Of a stretch of DNA of 64,000 nucleotides, positions 34,455 to 45,624 are shown one piece after another (the stretch's first letter is position 1; each line of letters starts with the position of its first letter). This DNA comes from Symbiodinium kawagutii. Its lineage: Eukaryota > Sar > Dinophyceae > Suessiales > Symbiodiniaceae. Where the stretch lies: contig VSDK01016836.1 of the NCBI GenBank assembly GCA_009767595.1, forward strand, positions 257,908-321,907, given 5' to 3'. The translations under genes were made by a program, and so were the position numbers. The notes beneath the pieces were generated by a model. The model was not told the origin of the DNA and did no database searches. It saw only the letters and a program-made list of their open reading frames with translations.

Positions 34455-34650
34455 GAAGGCGATTCAAAACGTTTTGGTTCTAGGTTTCTACAGATTCGAC
34501 AAGTTTCGGTTCTGTAATAATCCGGTTCCTACCGATTCCTGCACAAACGATTCTGGGGCGATTCGATCCTTCTGCGGTTCAGTTCTCCATCGATTCGGTT
34601 CCTAACCCAGGGCGTTTTAGGTTCTCGTTTCGATTCCATACCTTCCTACT
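34455..34650 (+). repeat. Right subterminal CGATTC/CGGTTC cluster
   Basis: Words CGATTC, GGTTCT, CGGTTC and CCGATTCC recur through 195 bp next to the right terminus. They are in the same orientation as the left cluster rather than inverted. Confidence 0.5.
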
Positions 34651-34662
34651 AGAGGATTTTTC

Positions 34663-34689
34663 ATTGCCAGGTTAGTTTACCAGAGGGTA
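34663..34689 (-). repeat. Right terminal inverted repeat
   Basis: ATTGCCAGGTTAGTTTACC then AGAGGGTA, the inverted copy of 28490-28516 with one mismatch. Confidence 0.85.
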
Positions 34690-35303
34690 CTCATCATGGT
34701 GGCTAATAACTAGACTTTTTTCTATGATTAATCATGGTGGCTTATACTATAATAGTTGTAATGGTGTCTTAAAATTGATATGCTATAACTAAGCCAGTAG
34801 TCATTGATTAGCAACAATAGTGTCATATGTAAGCATCCGACAAAAGTGTGTCACTTCATATCTAGTATTCGGGTGGACGTGTCGGTTTTCCAACTTGTAA
34901 GATACCTTCATAAACCGATAGGGGACGACCCAAGACCGATGCCCCCGAAACCTTCACAACCGATACGGTTGCAACAACCACCAAACCTTCACAACCGATA
35001 GGGGACGACCCAGTTTACCACATGGCCACTTTTGTGAGACAGAATTTTGTCCGCTGATCATATGGCAATAACTATACATTCAATAGTCATTTCATGATAA
35101 GATTCATCAACCGCCATTATACTAGCCAATAGTCATTCATCTTGTTGAACAATGGCCAATGGTTGTACTAGATCTATCTAATCATGTTTAATTGATTACT
35201 ACGTCATACTGGTCCCTTGTCATTTGCCAGTATAAAATATTAATCATTATTGAAGATTGTGAGGAATTCCTAGCCATTCTTCAGCATCTGTACTCTACCA
35301 ACG

Positions 35304-35429
35304 ATGGGGTTCTATGTGGTTTTTAATGTCAGTGGCAACATTCCCTTGGAATTTTTCAAGGCGGAAAATCAGCGCAGCAAGTTCGCCAGTTCAAATCGTT
35401 TGTGTGGAGGTGATGGTGGTTGTGAATAG
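35304..35429 (+). CDS. Candidate small ORF, 41 aa
   Basis: The ATG at 35304 starts MGFYVVFNVSGNIPLEFFKA, continues with ENQRSKFASSNRLCGGD, and ends in TAG. The texture is protein-like but unrecognised. Confidence 0.18.
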   Translation: MGFYVVFNVSGNIPLEFFKAENQRSKFASSNRLCGGDGGCE

Positions 35430-35568
35430 TCGAAGTGGCTGAAAATAATCTTTACACAGAAAGGGTTTGTGATAATTTCAGCTCATTGTGAACAATGTCA
35501 TGAAGTACAGGGCAGGTCAAAAGTTGTGTTCTTCCACTTTCGGATGGAAATTGACAAAAAGATGGTAG

Positions 35569-35634
35569 GTGACGCCCCCAAAAGGGTGATCCTCCGGGAA
35601 TAGATGATGGTTATTGACCTTTTGGGGGGATCAC
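35569..35634. repeat. 66-bp inverted repeat (hairpin)
   Basis: Arms GTGACGCCCCCAAAAGG and CCTTTTGGGGGGATCAC pair at 15 of 17 positions around a 32-bp loop. It could be a very short MITE or an extruded hairpin. Confidence 0.55.
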
Positions 35635-36268
35635 CTCTCATGAAAAAAGACTATGGAACATGACTCCGGAACCTTTGGTTTCCCATGACCTTTGTGGAAG
35701 AAACATATTTTGGACGATGCAGGTGCTGCTTCTGAAGGGCGGACACCGGACACACAAATTACGAGCAACCACCATTGGGAGGTCCCTGGGAAACCCATGA
35801 CCCATTGCATCCCATGGCCAAACCGAGGCAAAAACAGCTCTTGTACCGTGCCATGATTTCTTTGTCAATGGCCTGGAACCCCACATAGCACGTTGCCAGC
35901 GGGGGGGAAGCGAAGCTGCTTATCCGTGTTTGACATCTTGCCTAGATCAACCTCTCACTGGCATCCATCTATGAATCGCTTCCCAAGGTTTCCAACGAAA
36001 GATGGTGATCCATTTCCAGGTTGACCTACCTACCAGAGAGTACATGACATATCTATGAAATACGGTCAATAGCTTTATGCATATGCTTGTCAACCATCGG
36101 GAATGGGGCCCCATCCAAGTGATTGAAAAAACAACTCTGTAGCAATATTGCGAGGGAATTTTCCGTTGACATTTGAGAGTTGCACAGTCAGCCATTCAAC
36201 TATATTCACAATTGATAGTTTCGAACTGACTATAGCCTACTTATAAGCCTACAACTAATTATAGCCTA

Positions 36269-36375
36269 CATGGGTGTTTCTCAAAATAGGGGTACCCCCA
36301 AATCATCCATTATTAATCATTTATAGTTATTAACCACCCATTTTTGAGGTCCCTTATTTTGAGAAACCACCACAT
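36269..36375. mobile_element. MITE family A, copy 7
   Basis: Left CATGGGTGTTTCTCAAAATA, right TATTTTGAGAAACCACCACA. This is one of the least decayed copies, with CCCCCAAATCATCC and CCATTTTTGAGGTCCC inside. Confidence 0.8.
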
Positions 36376-37643
36376 ACAAGCCTATAACTAGTTATTACAC
36401 TAGTTCTATCGCAGATCTCCTGTCTATCATTGCCCTGCCATGGTGTGCACTACCAGGTGCCGAACATGGCGACTGCCCTAGGCGGTGCGGACGGGGGGCG
36501 CGTTGGTTGGGTGGTTGGTTGGTCGGTGAATATGCATTCATAAGCAACAATAGATGGGACATACCCACGATAACACGATAACTGGTTGGTTGCTTGGTTG
36601 GTTCGTTGGTTGGTTACAGGTGGTGATGTTTTTTTGCTTTGCTTTTTTTTGGGTATGTCCCATCATTAACCATTCCCTATCATTAACCATTCCCTATCAT
36701 TAACCATTACTAATGGATCTAACCCCGTCATCATTTTCGTTGTGACTTTTCATCGGCCACTCGTGCAAGTTTGAGTCGTGACCCCTAGCTTCCCCACCGC
36801 CGCTGTGTTTTCGGAGCATGGGTGACAACTACCATGGAAAGAATTTTCCAGGATGGAATACCGGAGGACGGAATAGGCCGCGTTTCATGGTTTCATAGCT
36901 CAATGTTTAGTTGGTGTTTGCTAGCTAGTTTAGTGAGTTGTAGTTGGGCACAACTCCAGGTAGCAAAAATGCCCCTATCTAGGAAGCCTAAGATGCATAT
37001 TGGAATGGTGAATGATGGTTCATTGATGGTTCATTGATGGTTGCAAGTTTCCTTGGGGATGTGGACGGCTTCGGGGCTGTCAATGCGCGAGGCTGCATGA
37101 GCTTGGCCAGAGTCAATCTTCAAGCAGGTGGTGGTCAATATGGTGCTGTCCATGGCCATGGTAGTACCTACTAACCATCCAAATTCATGGCCATTCATAT
37201 GGAAACTAACCAGCTATAGGGGTACATCATCATTCTTGGACAAACCCTACCCACTACCCAGCATTAGCAACCATAAGGCATCATTCATCAAAACTGCCAC
37301 TATGCCAATCAATTAATATCTAGTTGCTAGTTTTAAGCAGTTTGGAATTCCCGAGCATGGAAAGGATTGTTGGTTGATTTACCCATATTTTTGTTCGGAT
37401 GGGTTATAACATGGAATCACCACCAAAATATAACCCATTCATGTCATATACATGGTTGGCCAATCACCACCAACCAGACCGCTATGCTACCTCTTTGAAG
37501 TCAAAGAGCTTGGACAACGCTGCTCCAACTGTGCCACGTGGTACCAGCCTCGATCTGCAGAGGCGATGGGACAGAGACATCCATGGACGCACAGGTCACC
37601 TCGGTTCCGGGTCCTTGGTGATGAATCAGCAGTAATAGAAATG

Positions 37644-37740
37644 ACTGGTTGGTAGTATCAAACATTTTATTCTCCCTAGTAGTCATTGACAGATGTTTGG
37701 TTGACAGATATTTTTCAAAAGGGTTGAAACCACCAATCAG
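37644..37740. mobile_element. MITE family B, copy 5
   Basis: Left CTGGTTGGTAGTATCAAACA, right GGTTGAAACCACCAATCAG. The interior has CTCCCTAGTAGTCATTGACA. Confidence 0.7.
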
Positions 37741-38428
37741 GTAATGAGATAATCATGGATGACAGGAATGTAGTCAGAAGGTCGGTTTGCTGGTTTGCTG
37801 GTTGGCTGGTTGGTTCTGAACCGGTTGTTAGCATTCTTGGCTGTGTTGGCTACTTTCGTTGACAAGCAGATGGTTTGAAGCCGTCACAGGGACCAATGAT
37901 TTTGGTGATACTACCAACGATCTTGCTGATACAACCTGTTTCAAGACACCAAGCCCTTGTCCCCTGGCGCTTCAGCATCGAGAGACTTGACGTTGCAAGA
38001 GACTTGACGCGTTTGCAAGTGCGCTAAGCAAGACGCGTTCGTGCACGAACGTAGATAGCACCCCACCGCAACCCAACCCGAGATCCACAGACGAAGACGC
38101 AAGTGCTCGAACGTAGACAGCACCCCACGATAGTGGTTATCATTATTCTTAACACAACCTGCATATATCGTATCTTAGCGATACTGGTTGTGATTATCCA
38201 GGATCGATGGCTATAACAAGTAGATTCACACTTATACACATCCTTACTAAATGTTATGACCATGGTCACAATTCACCATTACATGAACCGTTACATTGAC
38301 TACGTACTGGTTCCAACCAGTACATTGACCACCATGATATTCACCAAATCTCAGTGATGTTTGCCATGATCCACAGAGTTGTACCCCCGACTTATAGATT
38401 GATTACTCAGTCATGCAAGTGTAGTTAT

Positions 38429-38644
38429 CGCGGTTTCTTGAAATGCGGTTCCCCCCAAATCTTCCAATGTGGACCATTTTTTAGGAATAAACGATTCATT
38501 TTTAGGAATAAACGATGCTTTTTTTAGGAATAAACGATGCATTTTTTAGGAATAAACGATGCATTTTTTAGGAATAAACGATGCATTGTTTAGGAATAAA
38601 CGATCCATTTTTTGGGGGTACCCCCATTTTCAGAAAGCACCATA
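38429..38644. mobile_element. MITE family A, copy 8, expanded by internal tandem repeat
   Basis: Left CGCGGTTTCTTGAAATGCGG and CCCCCCAAATC. Right GGGGGTACCCCCATTTTCAG and AAAGCACCAT. The copy is about twice the normal length because of an internal 22-bp array. Confidence 0.7.
38480..38605 (+). repeat. 22-bp tandem repeat inside a MITE
   Basis: Six units of TTTTTTAGGAATAAACGATG, with variants at the first two bases. The unit derives from the family A centre (CCATTTTT plus ATAAAC). Confidence 0.9.
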
Positions 38645-39047
38645 TCTCCCATTCGCCTGGTGATTACCCTGGTCAACCAACCTAGCTATCGCCTCGCGGT
38701 CGCCAACCAGGTTAGGGTTTAACCATTCTCAACCATGTTATTCCCTACTATGGCTGGTTGTCATACCCCATAATCAACCACAAGTTTACTGGTTAGTCAC
38801 CAACATTGACCATGATATTCCGTAGTATTGACCGTCATAGAGTCATAGACCATCATTTAAGACCATTGATCATGATACACCATCATTCACCATCCTGGGG
38901 GTGCGTTGGAGACCAGTGCATAACCATCATCCACCATCGTTAAGCATGATACTGTAAACCATCATTCACCATCATTCACCATCATTCATCATGATGATCC
39001 ATCATTATCCATCATTGACATTCATTGACTAATTAATCACCTATCCG

Positions 39048-39120
39048 TTTTCGGAGTCCCAGAGTGAAAGCCTGGCCGTTGAGGCCTGTGAATTCTGGTT
39101 GGGCCTCGTGCCGTTGGAGT
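39048..39120 (+). CDS. Transportin-like (importin-beta-2) orphan exon
   Basis: The + frame reads FSESQSESLAVEACEFWLGL and then VPLE. It resembles the HEAT-repeat segment of transportin-1, in which a run ending in ALEACEFWLTL follows an acidic stretch (from memory). Transportins carry proteins into the nucleus. Possible acceptors are CGGAG|TCC and CCCAG|AGT; a donor might lie at TTGGA|GTCACC. Residues after LVPLE no longer match. No other transportin exon was found in the window, so this is either one exon of a very long gene or a relic. About fifteen informative residues support the call. Confidence 0.4.
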
Positions 39121-39990
39121 CACCTGACAACAATCTGAGCCTGGAATCCCAGGGCAATGCCGCTGCACATGGCAGCGCTCCCAAGGGTTTCCGAATGCTT
39201 TTCTTGCAAAGTCCTAATGGTTTCCCAATTAATCCCAGTTTCAATGGGATGATTTTTCAGGATGAAGCTTTCAATCACCAATGAAGATTCTGGTTGATGA
39301 ATAATGATTGAAAACTGGCTGATCCATGATTGATTCCTGGTGGTCGACGGTTGCTTCATCCTGAAAATGAAAACATCAGAATCTACGTCCACTGCCAACG
39401 TGACACCAAGTACGTACATTTTTTGTACATCATCCATTGAGAATATACATACGGCGTTGTCATGCCCGCGTAGACACATCTCCGCATGTAAAAATATCTA
39501 CGTATACATAGACATGGTACATGCACATATGCATGTGCACATGTAAAGACACATGCAAAGATTCAGAGTGGCTTCACATTAGCCCGCTGGTTTCTCAGAT
39601 TGTCATCGATTTGTCGCTTTCATTGCCAGTTCGCCCATTGGCAGGAACACAAAATGGCACTTACACCACTGTAGCACCATTCCAAAGAACCAATGTTCAT
39701 ATCTAAGACGTATGAGTTCTGTGGCAGCATCATGATAATATACCCTGGGTGAAATGAACAGTGTGATCCAGGGTAATTAACAACTACAAATCATCTCCAA
39801 CCATCCTTTAATCATCACTGAACCATCATTTGACTGTTACTGACCATCATTTGATTACCCATAACCAGCTTCTGAGACACTAGGAACCATTCCTCATTAA
39901 AATCAGGCAGCTTTTTAAGGCTTATTGCCATTTCAACCAACTTAAATAGGCTTATTAGACGCCACTAACCATTTTGAATCACATCAAACT

Positions 39991-40152
39991 GTCAGTTCAG
40001 TCCGCCTGCTTCAGCACTATCCCAGCTTCACCTGGCCCATGCCGCAGGTGGTGATCTCTTTTGCCAAAGATGCTACGACTTGGGAAGCTCCAGTCACTGG
40101 GCGAAACGAAGCAAGCCTAGGGGAATGGCATTTACAGCCGCCAGTTGTATAG
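39991..40152 (+). CDS. Candidate orphan exon
   Basis: A stop-free reading includes HYPSFTWPMPQVVISFAKDA and TTWEAPVTGRNEASLGEW in a GC-rich island. The minus strand is also open. No family is recognised. Confidence 0.18.
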   Translation, partial: VSSVRLLQHYPSFTWPMPQVVISFAKDATTWEAPVTGRNEASLGEWHLQPPVV

Positions 40153-40784
40153 GGGTTGCAACCACCAAGAATCCGAGGTGAAACAACTGAGATAATAACC
40201 AACAATAATGGTTAAACCAACCAAAATGCTTAAACCCTATAACTCAGTTGTTAGTATTAGGGGGCCAACAACCAACAACAACGGTTAAACAACTGAGAAG
40301 AGGGAAGCTCAGAGATGCTGGTTTCGACCTAGCCAGCGACAACCCCAAAGTTATGGACGGTTTACTAGTATAAACACTGTAGGGGATGGTGTATTAACTC
40401 CAAGCTCAGAGATGAAATGGTTTCTCAAAACAACCAACTACTGTATATAACCCCCAAGAATAGGGGAACGAGCAAAACTAGAGGATATACCAACTAAATC
40501 GCCAATGTCGTGGTTTCTCGAGCCACAGAGGCATTTTTTTCTTGGAGAGTTAGCCTGGGCTTCCGGCATTGAAATGTTGATGTATATAGATTAATTAGTG
40601 CAGATCATTTGAATATCACGATTTCGACCATGTTTTTACATGCACATGTATATAGATAGATCATAGATCAGTCAATACATCTGTTTATTAGTGTATTGCG
40701 TATATGTGCAATATTCATCAACAGCTTAGCCATGATGAGCTGAGATGACCCCCAGTTGTGAAAGCCGCGGTAATCTTTTTCTGT

Positions 40785-40891
40785 TTGGTGGTTTCAAAAA
40801 ATAGGGATACCCCTAGATCATCGAACGTCAGCCATTTATAGGTAATAAGCCATTGATTTGGGGGGTCCCCTATGAATTGAACCCCCCCCAG
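40785..40891. mobile_element. MITE family A, copy 9
   Basis: Left GGTGGTTTCAAAAAATAGGG, right GGGGGGTCCCCTATGAATTG. The right terminus has lost the GAGAAACCACCA end. Confidence 0.55.
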
Positions 40892-43140
40892 ATGTTGGCT
40901 ATCGAATATCCCTATTTCAACTGGTTATTCTCCCCTATTATTAAGCATTTTAATCACCATTGAGATGTATACCCATGAATCGAGAAAACCTTCATTTATA
41001 GTAGTAAACCCATTGTTAGATATTGTTAGTGGTTGATTAACTATAACTATTACAAGCCCTATCGTACTATTATTATTAGCCATGATTGGTGGTTTATGTC
41101 ACAACCCCTATAGAACTGGTATAGCCATGGTTGATTCCGCTTTTATGTTCATGTGGCTGCGCCAGGAGATCCTTCTCCTCGGCTGCTTTGTCGACTGCAA
41201 AGTTCGGTCGTGCTTTGTGCGTCACCCGGCGGCGTTACAGGATGTCCGACGGTCTCGTCAGTGACGAGTGCTGATTAAATTGGGTGCCTTGGATCATAAG
41301 CAATGAATGGTGAGTGAATACTGTAGTTCATAAGCAATGAGTATGATCATAACAATAGATTATTTTAATATATCATATATTTATGTATACAAGATAGTAA
41401 TGATCATATAAGCAATGAATAATTAATAAATGTTAACACGTCATGGTTATACAATCATGGGTGATAGTGGCTGACAATGATTTATGGTGGGAAAATGAGG
41501 GCTACTCGTGGTTCATCGAAGCTAATCATGGTTGATAATGATGGTGAACCAGGAAGGTTAAAATAGTGGGTAATCATGGTTAATCATTTTAATGGCCGTT
41601 TAGAGTGGTTAGTCGATCGGTGATTGATAATTTGGATTATACGAGTCACAATCAACTATGCCAAATTTACGGATGAATGAAGCATCCAGCAGTTTGATGA
41701 ACCAGCTTGGTGTGCTGGGGTGTGAACAGCCAGGGGAACAGGGCTTGGATCAGAAATATTGGTTCATAGGGGTTATCACTAGCGAGAACCATGATTATTA
41801 TAGCTTATAGCCACCATAGGGGGTTGCTAAAAGATGATGTTTCACAGGGCATGTTACCCACCGAGCAGAACAGTTAGTTGTGTTTGCGTTTCATTCGCTC
41901 TTGTTCACCTCAAACTTGATTCACAAGCAAAAGCCATTGACTACGAAGCATTACTATTCATTATTGGCCCCCAGGCACAATTTCCATGGGTTATCAACTA
42001 TTAATTTTCAAAACTCATTGTCAATAGCCTCGCCACCAACGTAATATTTAGGGTTTTGCCGACCATGTTGTTCACTATGAACCTTGCATGAACCACTTTC
42101 AATTGTAATCATTCGGGTCAATTCAACTACGACTAGGATTCTTAGCATTTCCACCTATTTATGATCATAAAGATGGTAGTAACAGTATCACGAATGATCG
42201 ACTATCCATCATGGATAAACCACCCGCAATATCAAACATATCCTCAATCATGAACCATCATGAAAACTAAATCCATTTTCAACCATTCAAGGCCCATTGC
42301 CAATCATTGGCTTGCTATTGTTAACCACTAATTATTGGCAGGCTAACCATTGTTATCTATTCACTATTAACTTCCCATTATATAATTACCCATGCGCTAA
42401 CCATTAATCAACCATTCTTAACCATGCATGAACCATCAGCTAATCATTCATTGACGATTGATGAATCATTCATCAGCCATTAATCAGCGATTACTCAGCC
42501 ATTCCCAAATCGTGAGTAACCACTAAGAATCCATCATTAAAAATTACCCATCATTATCAACCATTATCAACCACTATTAACCATTCCAACCCACTATAAC
42601 CCACTCTAAACCATTATAAACCGTCAAAAACCCATGACTTGACCTAAAATCATAACCAGTATCCAGCATTATCAACCACCACAATTAACCACCACAATCA
42701 ACCGCCACTACTGACCATTAACGACTACTGATCCGTTCTTAACCATTGAGCAACGATCCGCTACGCCATCCATCCCCATCGCTCACAGACCTGACGTCAG
42801 GCCCACATGGCACGGGGCTGAGCTCCGCGTTGCGTTGCGTCGCCGTGTCCGCAACGCGGTGGTTGATGACTTCAGTGGTTGAATGATGGTGAAACTCTGA
42901 AGTGGTTAATGCTTCATGGTCAATGATGGGTCATGATGATTGAATAATGATGGCTAATGATGAATTACTGCATCATAATGATTTATTACTGCTTCATACT
43001 GGTTGATGAATGGTGATTAATGGTTAATCATGATGGTTATATATTGGTGATTGATGACTCCGTTTATGATGGTCACGATGACTTCCAGCCTTAACAATGG
43101 TTGATTTACGGTGAATCACTGGTTTCAGACTGCTTGGACA

Positions 43141-43185
<45 letters not shown>
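43141..43185. repeat. ATG trinucleotide microsatellite
   Basis: Fifteen uninterrupted ATG units within the degenerate TGATGG-rich region. Confidence 0.95.
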
Positions 43186-44329
43186 GTCCATAATGGTTAA
43201 TGGTTGGTAGATACGATGGTTTATGGTTGGTGAATACGATGATTAATGCTCGGTGCTCGAAGACTCTTTATCTGCATGTTTCCTCAAGTGGGCGTACCTC
43301 CAAAGGTTCCACCTGTGAAAAAAGAAAGTGCTGCGCAATGGCCTTTTGAAGGCGAACGGGAAGCTGTTAATGACTTGGAGCTGCAAAATTCGTGGATCAT
43401 CCCCAATCTAGCCTGTTGAATTTGGTGTAATCTCCCTATTATTTTTCGATTTTATCCGTTTATTACCATCAACCATTACTATACAGCTTATCACCTACCA
43501 ACAAGTATTTGCTGTGATCAACCGTCCTTAAGCATTCGAAATCACTATTAACCATCAATCAACCATTATTCATCCTTACCATCATTTCCTATGAGCAAAC
43601 CATAAGAACCATCAATGGACCACTGTTGACCACTACGAACCCCTACTGATCCTTGATCAATCAGCTTCTATCAGCTCATCACTCACAACGAGTCTGTGTG
43701 GATGCCTCGGATGTCTGTGCCGTACCCAGGTCGCAAAGTTATGTGCCGGCTCAGGTGGAACCCGGGTTAGGGACTGTGGTTTGAGCCTGGGCGCGGTAAC
43801 TGTATCCGATTGTGCTACTTGGTTTCTACCAAAATTGCATACAATTTGATGGATACAGAATTCAATTGTATTGAATTTGGATGATTTTTCTTTCTACCTC
43901 AAAACTGAATACAATTCGATGGATTTCCAGCATTTGAATCCAATTTCTTTGTAGCTGTCATGGGAATCCAATTTCTTTGAAACATATCCCCCATTGCAAT
44001 CCCACTTTCCTCTGTCTATCTCTTCCAATCCAGCGATTCACCAATCAGTAGCCTTCGAAGTCTTGGAATTTTTCGCCCAGTCGTCAAGGTGCTCAACATG
44101 CATCCTGACTGTGTTTTCAAGGCTACGGACTGTGGCTATCCATGGCTATCCATGGCTATCCTACCGTGATTCCGTTGGATCACCGCGTCGCACCAGGTGC
44201 CGGCAGCCAGCCCCATGTCCACAGCGCTGGCTCCGGCCTCGGGAGGCCTTGGAGCGGCGTGGCAAGGCGAGGTGCTGGTAGCATCCAGCGGTGGAGGGGC
44301 CCATTTTTCGTGGGGAAAAAAGCACCAGG

Positions 44330-44635
44330 AACTGGTGGTGACCTACTGGTTTAAACCATGGTTAATAGTGGTTTATAAGACTTTAATAGTTAATATTGGT
44401 GAATCCGTGGTTACTTGGTGGTTACTTGGTGGTTACCTGGTGACTTAGTGGTTTATAAGGCTTATATAGTGGTTCATAGTGGTGAATTAGTGGTCAATTG
44501 GTGGTGAATTGGTGGTGAATTAGTGGTGAGTTAATCGTGGTGAATTAGTGGTTACCTGGTGGTTAGTAGAGGTATAAACCATGTTTAATAGTGGTTGACA
44601 GTGGTGAATAGTGGTTGATAGTGACTGTGGCAAAA
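44330..44635. repeat. Degenerate GTGGT(T/G)A array
   Basis: Words such as TTAGTGGTGAATT, TTGGTGGTGAATT and GGTGGTTACTTGG recur with variation for 300 bp, with strong G/T bias on the + strand. Confidence 0.75.
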
Positions 44636-45614
44636 GCAAAATAGGATGGAGATTCTAGTAGAAAAACAGCAAAATTGTTCTTCCAGCAGGAAAAACTTCC
44701 AGTTGGTGGCGATGTGAACTGGAGAATCCCTGCGTATGAAGTCACAGATTGAGAGAAATTGATGGCTTTGCCAAATACCGCAAGCGCGTCAGAAACCAAG
44801 AACATTGATGGTTTGCAGCCAAGTCAAGTTCGACCGTTGGATAATTAATACCACCCACGATTTACCAAGCAAATGCATTTGCAGAATTTTTGGTCAACAG
44901 GCGCATCCACACCAGTGACCAGGTCCAAATCCTGAGAAGGAACTTGAGGCGCTGCGGCTTGGGGGACCATGCTATCAGCAGCTGATGTACCTCCGATGGT
45001 TGGGAGACAGCAGCTGTTGCCAGCTGATCAACAGCTTGATTGTCATTTCTTGCAGCTTGGGGAGGTCCAAGTGTGAGTTGTGTTGGAAAATGTTAAGCCA
45101 TGGTGATTCTGATCCGGGCAACGGCCAAAATAGCAGCACAGCAAACGATGACCCTTGCTAAGAGATGTAGTCCCTGTGCTCGTGGGTACCCTGTACCGCT
45201 GGTGAGCCAGCCCGACCAAACTGATCCAACTCTTGGGATGGTCATATACCTCCAAAAAATTGCATGCTTGGTGTAGAAATTGGCATAGTCCAAGCATAGT
45301 TGATAATTTTCCTGGTGTGGATCGCGACCATCTGCAGTACCCCACTTCACTGATGATGTTTGGATAAGGTCGGGTGGGGGATGATTGCTAGCCTGAACCA
45401 GCTTTCTGGATTGAGATCAACCCAACCAACCCGAAACCTGGAACGACTTCATAGCACACCTTGGATTGGGGCCTGGGGCAACCACCATTTTGGAGTTCCT
45501 TTATGAGAACCGAGCAAGGGGAGGCAGCAAAAAGATCAACGATATCCACATTATGACTATATACATCGCGAGCAAAGTAGTTGCCAATGGTGACAAAGTT
45601 GTAAGATTTCAGCA

Positions 45615-45624
45615 NNNNNNNNNN
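45615..45624. other. Assembly gap (10 N)
   Basis: Ten Ns between TTTCAGCA and AGCAGGAATA. The flanking AGCA may be the same bases repeated. Confidence 0.95.

Larger units (their letters stand above)
28490..34689. mobile_element. Large TIR-bounded element (about 6.2 kb)
   Basis: The left end is TACCCTCCGGTAAACTAACC followed by TGGCAAT (28490-28516). Its inverted copy ends at 34689 (34663-34689), with 26 of 27 positions identical. TA at each outer edge could be part of the repeat or a TA target duplication; no 8-bp duplication is visible (ACCATTGT against CTCATCAT). Both ends carry subterminal CGGTTC/CGATTC words. Inside are tandem arrays full of CCACATTGG, an OTU-ASCH gene and a hAT-type transposase C-terminal fragment. 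A 115-bp element at 48648 has the same termini. Two unrelated small elements at the edges could mimic this, so unity of the whole interval is inferred. Confidence 0.55.
34690..39032. other. Gene-poor stretch
   Basis: Contains short local repeats of ACCGATAGGGGACGACCCA (34915-35015), a hairpin at 35569-35634, family A MITEs at 36269-36375 and 38429-38644, and a family B MITE at 37644-37740. Near 36010 CAGGTTGACCTACC and CCAGAGAGTA resemble a decayed right end of the large element. Tandem words with GAACGTAGA and AGCACCCCAC lie at 38040-38130. No gene is recognised apart from the small candidate at 35304-35429. Confidence 0.45.
39121..44329. other. Gene-poor stretch dominated by polarised degenerate arrays
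   Basis: From 42240 to 42760 the + strand is packed with AACCATTA/ATCAACCATT words; from 42860 to 43260 it is packed with the complement (TGATGGTTAATGATGG). A GC-rich segment of about 90 bp (42770-42860) lies between. AACCATTA words return at 43440-43670. A family A MITE lies at 40785-40891. At 43800-43985 ACAATTTGATGGAT/AATTGTATTGAAT words form small inverted repeats. A GC-rich island at 44000-44290 is open in three frames without motif, next to repeated CCATGGCTAT. Confidence 0.5.

Noticed and set aside
28482-34697. 8-bp target duplication for a hAT element
   Set aside because: The outer flanks ACCATTGT and CTCATCAT do not match, so I claim only a possible TA.
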